This document shows positions 5,215 to 8,504 of a DNA stretch of 8,504 nt, piece by piece (within the stretch, counting starts at the first letter, position 1; every line of letters starts with the position of its first letter). The notes under the pieces were generated by a model. It worked only from the letters and a program-made list of their open reading frames with translations, searched no databases and was not told the DNA's origin. This DNA is from an uncultured Candidatus Saccharibacteria bacterium (GTDB lineage Bacteria; Patescibacteriota; Saccharimonadia; Saccharimonadales; Saccharimonadaceae), in the NCBI GenBank assembly GCA_915070155.1, contig CAJZFK010000025.1, positions 1 to 8,504 on the forward strand. The letters run 5' to 3'. Position numbers and translations under genes: made by a program.

Positions 5215-6561
5215 ATGAGTCAAGCAAAAATGGAAGATATTATTAGCCTGTGTAAGCGTCGCGGTTTTATTTATCAGGGTTCTGATGTTTACGGCGGTTT
5301 GTCTGGAACGTGGGATTATGGTCCGCTTGGCGTTCAATTGAAGCGCAACATTATGAATTTATGGTGGCGAATGTTTGTTGACGAGCGCGATGATATATAT
5401 GGCGTCGATGCGGCGATTTTGATGAATCCGAAAGTTTGGAGGGCAAGTGGACATGTGGATACGTTTGTCGATCCATTGTGTGAAGATACGGTTAATCATC
5501 GGCGTTATCGTACGGATCATATCCTTAAAGACAATGGGGTTGATGCTGACGGCTTGACGATGGAACAAATGGATGAAGTGATTGCGGAACGGGGAATTAA
5601 AAGCCCAGACGGAAATTCACTGAGTAAATCGCGAACGTTTAATATGATGTTTAAGACGAGCGTCGGCGCCACTGAAAGTGAAGACAGCGTTGCATATCTT
5701 CGTCCAGAAACCGCTCAGGGAATTTTTACCAATTTTAAGAACGTTGTTGATAGTTTTTATCCAGACTTGCCGTTTGGAATTGCTCAGCAGGGCAAGGCGT
5801 TTCGTAATGAAATTGCGCCGCGAGATTTTGTTTTCCGTTCTCGGGAGTTTGAGCAAATGGAGATTGAATATTTTGTCAATCCAGAAAATTGGCAGGAAGC
5901 GTTTGATGAATTGTTGAAGTCGACGCACGAGTTTTTGGAGGCGTTGGGATTAGACCCTAAGAATATTCACGAGCTGGATGTTCCAGCGGAAGACAGGGCG
6001 CATTACAGTAAGAAAACGATTGACATTGAATACGATTTTCCAATTGGCAAAGAAGAGCTGATGGGAATTGCATATCGGACTGATTTTGACCTGATGAATA
6101 TTCAGCGCGTCAGCGGAAAGAGTATGGAATATACGATCAAGGGGACGAATGAGAAGTTTGTGCCGCACGTGATTGAGCCGAGTTTTGGTGTTGAGCGGGC
6201 GCTGATGGCGGTCTTGTCGAGCGCGTATCGTGAGGACGAGCAGAACGGCAGCAAGCGTGTTTATTTGGCGCTTCCAGAGCATTTGGCGCCGGTTAAATTT
6301 GCCGTTTCGCCGCTACTTAAGAATAAGCCAGAGCTGGTGGAGAAGGCGCGTGAAATTTACGCTAGCTTATCTAAGAAAAATCCTGGACGCGTTATGTGGG
6401 ATGATAACGGCAACATTGGCAAGCGTTATCGCCGTCAGGATGAAATTGGTACGCCGCACTGCGTGGTTGTCGATTTCCAGACGTTGGAAGATGACACCGT
6501 TACCATTCGTGAGCGAGATACAACAGAGCAGAGGCGAGTTAATATAAAAGATCTTGTATAG
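5215..6561 (+). CDS. glyS: Glycine--tRNA ligase, dimeric (alpha2) class II type
   Basis: Charges tRNA-Gly with glycine using ATP, in the cytoplasm. The 448-aa product is the alpha2 type shared with archaea, eukaryotes and part of the bacteria, not the GlyQ/GlyS alpha-beta enzyme. The N-terminus has CKRRGFIYQGSDVYGG (13-28) and WDYGPLG (33-39). Next comes NPKVWRASGHVDTF (71-84), then YLRPETAQGIFTNF (161-174). Motif 2 starts at FRNEIAPRDFVFRSREFEQ (197-215), and motif 3 is EPSFGVERALMA (321-332). The C-terminal anticodon-binding domain covers about 350-448 and includes GKRYRRQDEIGTPHCVVVD (402-420). An ATG at 5185 would add ten residues (MLPTWRKVFS), but it falls in the leader hairpin; the ATG at 5215 has an SD-like site and fits the family N-terminus. 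The following hydrolase gene starts 9 nt after the stop and is probably co-transcribed. Confidence 0.95.
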   Translation: MSQAKMEDIISLCKRRGFIYQGSDVYGGLSGTWDYGPLGVQLKRNIMNLWWRMFVDERDDIYGVDAAILMNPKVWRASGHVDTFVDPLCEDTVNHRRYRTDHILKDNGVDADGLTMEQMDEVIAERGIKSPDGNSLSKSRTFNMMFKTSVGATESEDSVAYLRPETAQGIFTNFKNVVDSFYPDLPFGIAQQGKAFRNEIAPRDFVFRSREFEQMEIEYFVNPENWQEAFDELLKSTHEFLEALGLDPKNIHELDVPAEDRAHYSKKTIDIEYDFPIGKEELMGIAYRTDFDLMNIQRVSGKSMEYTIKGTNEKFVPHVIEPSFGVERALMAVLSSAYREDEQNGSKRVYLALPEHLAPVKFAVSPLLKNKPELVEKAREIYASLSKKNPGRVMWDDNGNIGKRYRRQDEIGTPHCVVVDFQTLEDDTVTIRERDTTEQRRVNIKDLV

Positions 6562-6570
6562 GAAAGTGTA

Positions 6571-7263
6571 ATGACGAAAATACTTGCAATTATTTCTACT
6601 CATGGCAATGAGTTATTAGGACCGAATATACTTTCGTATATGTTAAATAAACGTTCGGAGCTGTTGGAGTATGTTGATTTTATAGTGGCTAATCCCAGAG
6701 CTTATTCGCAGAATGTTCGATACGTTGAGTCTGATTTGAATAGGAGTTATGGGTCTGATTTGGATACGTATGAAGCACGACGATCGAAAGCTATAGAGGA
6801 TCGAATTAAGTTGTTGCAGCCAGAATTGGTGCTAGATTTTCATACGACCACTGCTGAGCAGCCAGATTTGCTAATTACCGCGAACATAGAAGATAAAGTC
6901 TCTCGTGATTTTATTGATGCGAGTGCGATTAAAGATGTGCTAGTTGTTGAGCCGCTTAATGATATCACGACTGTAGCTCCGCATTTTGTAGCTTATGAGG
7001 TGTCAAATTCTCGTTTAAATGCCGGTTTATATGAACGGATCTGTACGGATATTCGGAAATATCTAGACGGAAAAGTGTCGGATCAAGAACATACTTTTTA
7101 TAAGATGATAGGGAAAATTTTACCCGAAGAAGTGCAGGCGGATTCTGGTCTTGAGAATTTTGTATATAGCGATACGCTTGGGGCAATTCCGTCGTTCCTT
7201 GGAGAGGAAGCGTATCGGCAGGACGGTACGTATGTCGGTTTTAAGCTAGAAAAGTTCATATAA
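6571..7263 (+). CDS. AstE/aspartoacylase-like zinc hydrolase (M14 family fold)
   Basis: The 230-aa protein has the full active-site pattern of the succinylglutamate desuccinylase/aspartoacylase family (PF04952 type), which cleaves N-acyl or peptide-like amide bonds. Zinc ligands are His11 and Glu14 in THGNELLG and His91 in LDFHTTT. SDLNRSYG (54-61) is the substrate-binding 'DLNR' motif. Glu143 in VAYEVSNS sits where the catalytic glutamate is expected. It has no signal peptide, so it is cytoplasmic. The substrate cannot be told from sequence; with few amino-acid catabolic genes expected in such a reduced genome, a true AstE arginine pathway is unlikely. It starts 9 nt after glyS, and GGAAAG (6561-6566, 4 nt before the ATG) may serve as a weak SD, so it likely belongs to the glyS operon. 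Confidence 0.85.
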   Translation: MTKILAIISTHGNELLGPNILSYMLNKRSELLEYVDFIVANPRAYSQNVRYVESDLNRSYGSDLDTYEARRSKAIEDRIKLLQPELVLDFHTTTAEQPDLLITANIEDKVSRDFIDASAIKDVLVVEPLNDITTVAPHFVAYEVSNSRLNAGLYERICTDIRKYLDGKVSDQEHTFYKMIGKILPEEVQADSGLENFVYSDTLGAIPSFLGEEAYRQDGTYVGFKLEKFI

Positions 7264-7303
7264 TAACATAAGATCACTTACGTGTTAGTTGAGTAAAGAA
7301 TTG

Positions 7304-7312
7304 TGATATAAT
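7304..7312 (+). promoter_or_regulatory. Extended -10 promoter of the NUDIX gene
   Basis: TG-A-TATAAT at 7304-7312 is a perfect extended -10 with only a poor -35 candidate (TTAGTT, 7285-7290). It ends 7 nt before the ATG at 7320, predicting leaderless transcription. Confidence 0.72.
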
Positions 7313-7319
7313 TGCTATT

Positions 7320-7811
7320 ATGTCAAACGCCATAAACGGACAACTCATCACACATGATTCAGAAGGTGCTATCAAGCGCGATTACCTCTATCGTGTTTCC
7401 ATAAAGGCTCTGATTTATAACGACGCTGGGCAGATTTTGGTTGTCAAAGAGGATGGGCGGCCGCTTTGGGATCTTCCTGGCGGCGGAATGGATTATGGCG
7501 AGACTTTTGAGTCTGCATTGAAGCGGGAATTATATGAAGAAGTTGGCTATAAGGGCAATCTTCACTATCAGCTTTTTGACGCGTCGGACGAGATTTATGT
7601 TGAGCGAATTGATGCTAATCAAATTTGTTTTTCTTGTCGTGTGTGGACGGAGAATTTTGATTTTTCAGCGGGCGTTGATGCGGACGAAGTGATGTTTATA
7701 GATCCTGAAGAGTTGCGACTCCAAGAGAGCGAGTCGGGTGCGCCGATTCGATATAACGTGCATTTGAAGTGGCAGAAGCTGCGTGGCGCAAATAGTTTGC
7801 CGACAGAATAG
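7320..7811 (+). CDS. NUDIX hydrolase
   Basis: The 163-aa protein has a complete Nudix box at residues 55-77 that fits G-x5-E-x7-R-E-U-x-E-E-x-G-U exactly: Gly55, Glu61, Arg69-Glu70, Glu73-Glu74, Gly76 and Tyr77. It follows WDLPGGGMDYGE (50-61). Nudix enzymes cleave nucleoside diphosphates linked to another moiety (for example oxidised dNTPs, sugar nucleotides, NADH or ADP-ribose) using Mg2+ held by the box glutamates. The substrate cannot be assigned: no specificity motif (such as the SQPWPFPxS of NADH pyrophosphatases) is seen. A strand region before the box (RVSIKALIYNDAGQILVVKE, 25-44) and an acidic segment after it (119-135) complete the usual fold. It is probably monocistronic, with its own leaderless promoter and another promoter right after its stop. 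Confidence 0.92.
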   Translation: MSNAINGQLITHDSEGAIKRDYLYRVSIKALIYNDAGQILVVKEDGRPLWDLPGGGMDYGETFESALKRELYEEVGYKGNLHYQLFDASDEIYVERIDANQICFSCRVWTENFDFSAGVDADEVMFIDPEELRLQESESGAPIRYNVHLKWQKLRGANSLPTE

Positions 7812-7813
7812 TA

Positions 7814-7842
7814 TTGACTTTTTCCATAAAATAGTATAGAAT
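7814..7842 (+). promoter_or_regulatory. Sigma70-type promoter of the 7850 gene
   Basis: TTGACT (7814-7819), a 17-nt spacer and TAGAAT (7837-7842). It has the best -35 in the window and ends 7 nt before the ATG at 7850, predicting leaderless transcription. The -35 begins 3 nt after the NUDIX stop. Confidence 0.75.
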
Positions 7843-7849
7843 ATCAGGC

Positions 7850-8446
7850 ATGGAAAAAAGTACAGGCGGTGTGTCTTTTGGTATTAGATTTATTGACTCT
7901 GGTGATGGCTCAGAGAATTATTCCTCTGTTGAAAGTCGGCGCTTGATTGGAATCTATGATGGCGATTGGTCTTTGGAAGAAGATGGGACTGTGAACGCGT
8001 CCATGGTGTTTGCCAGGAGAGTGGGTGATATTCGTAGTCATGAGGATTTGATAGGAAAGGTTCGTGGAATTGGTGAGAATATGGCGCGAGTGTCTATTTC
8101 AGAGTGTCTTGGAGGAGTTGAAGGTGAAAAGGTGGAGCTGGACGGCAGGCTCCTGAATGATCCCGTGTCATACGGTAGAATTTCTTTCTCGTGTAGAGCG
8201 ATTTCGACCGAGCTTTATGTCCCTGACTCTTTTGAAGATAATCAAAATATTGAAGTTATTAGGATTGCTCTGCGTGTTGGGGCTGTGGCTTTGCGCTGTT
8301 CGGAATTGCCGCTGAAAGAGCTCAAGGAATCTCCTACTAAGTATTTTTCTCCGAGTGAAGTAGACGAGTTGGTTCGTATTTTTCACAGTAATGTAGATTT
8401 TGGTGGAGAGTGGAGGGAATATGAGGAAATGGTTCTAAAGATTTAA
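7850..8446 (+). CDS. Hypothetical acidic cytoplasmic protein, no recognised family
   Basis: I do not recognise this 198-aa protein. It has no signal peptide, membrane segment, cysteine cluster or nucleotide-binding motif. It is acidic (about 36 Asp/Glu against 23 Lys/Arg by hand count). Residues 8-125 alternate short hydrophobic stretches with charged turns, suggesting a mostly beta domain (for example RRLIGIYDGDWSLEEDG, 30-46, and GRISFSCRAISTELYV, 109-124). Residues 134-198 look helical (VIRIALRVGAVALRCSELPL, then PSEVDELVRIFH). The start is firmly placed by the promoter 7 nt upstream, and the frame uses ordinary codons for the window. The next gene starts 3 nt after the stop, so the two probably form an operon. 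Confidence 0.75.
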   Translation: MEKSTGGVSFGIRFIDSGDGSENYSSVESRRLIGIYDGDWSLEEDGTVNASMVFARRVGDIRSHEDLIGKVRGIGENMARVSISECLGGVEGEKVELDGRLLNDPVSYGRISFSCRAISTELYVPDSFEDNQNIEVIRIALRVGAVALRCSELPLKELKESPTKYFSPSEVDELVRIFHSNVDFGGEWREYEEMVLKI

Positions 8447-8449
8447 CGT

Positions 8450-8504
8450 ATGAAGAAAACTGATAATTACGGCGCCATAGTTAAAATCGAGAATATCGTC
8501 GGGG
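8450..8504 (+). CDS. Start of an unidentified gene (partial, runs off the right edge)
   Basis: An ATG at 8450, three bases after the preceding stop codon, opens a frame that stays open to the end of the window. It gives 18 codons (MKKTDNYGAIVKIENIVG). The tight spacing and uninterrupted frame suggest co-transcription with the 7850 gene. It is too short to assign a product, and no SD or convincing promoter precedes it. Confidence 0.45.
   Translation, partial: MKKTDNYGAIVKIENIVG

Noticed and set aside
5617..6282. Minus-strand frames of 103 and 110 codons opposite glyS
   Set aside because: They are antisense to conserved GlyRS motifs, with shadow-like composition rich in Lys, Arg, Asn and Ile; no promoter or start signal.
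7264..7319. Inverted repeat ATCAC...GTGAT (7273-7277 / 7303-7307) as an operator or terminator
   Set aside because: Only 5 bp, 25 nt apart, AT-rich and overlapping the -10 region; likely chance.
1..8504. UGA recoded as glycine (genetic code 25), as in some CPR lineages
   Set aside because: UGA ends xseA, the kinase and the receiver at the expected family lengths, and reading through it would extend into overlapping genes.

Overview
The window looks like chromosomal DNA from a Candidate Phyla Radiation (Patescibacteria) bacterium, most likely Ca. Saccharibacteria (TM7). This rests on gene content and style rather than a database match: compact genes, small versions of ExoVII and RecO, a dimeric (alpha2) glycyl-tRNA synthetase, an apparent archaeal/eukaryal-type THUMP methyltransferase, and few Shine-Dalgarno sequences. 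UGA ends several genes (xseA, the kinase, the response regulator), so the code is standard table 11. That argues against the UGA-recoding Gracilibacteria/Absconditabacteria.

Layout: (1) 1-287, minus strand: the 5' part of a TRM11-like RNA methyltransferase, running off the left edge. (2) 288-325: a very short divergent promoter region. (3) 326-2655, plus strand: a flippase-like membrane protein, xseA and xseB, overlapping and probably one operon. (4) 2696-3355: a membrane-anchored extracytoplasmic protein with its own promoter. (5) 3391-5139: a soluble histidine kinase, a stand-alone receiver and recO, each overlapping the next. (6) 5215-7263: glyS followed by an AstE/aspartoacylase-like zinc hydrolase. 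(7) 7320-7811: a NUDIX hydrolase. (8) 7850-8446: an unrecognised acidic protein, then the start of another gene at 8450 that runs off the right edge. No gene-free stretch exceeds about 75 bases, and I see no tRNA, rRNA, CRISPR, IS element or convincing intrinsic terminator.

The most striking signal is in the promoters. Six transcription units begin with a clear sigma70-type -10 hexamer whose last base lies only 6-8 nt before the start codon. The mRNA would therefore begin at or next to the A of AUG, meaning leaderless transcription. Downstream genes in the same operons instead start by overlap or with an SD-like site. glyS is the exception: it has a leader of about 45 nt with a perfect 8-bp inverted repeat and an SD-like sequence.

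Functionally the plus-strand block mixes DNA repair and recombination (ExoVII, RecO), nucleotide hydrolysis (NUDIX), translation (GlyRS), envelope functions and a minimal two-component pair that is translationally entangled with recO. The + strand is G/T-rich throughout, including across the minus-strand gene, so the window probably lies on one replichore with the + strand as leading strand.
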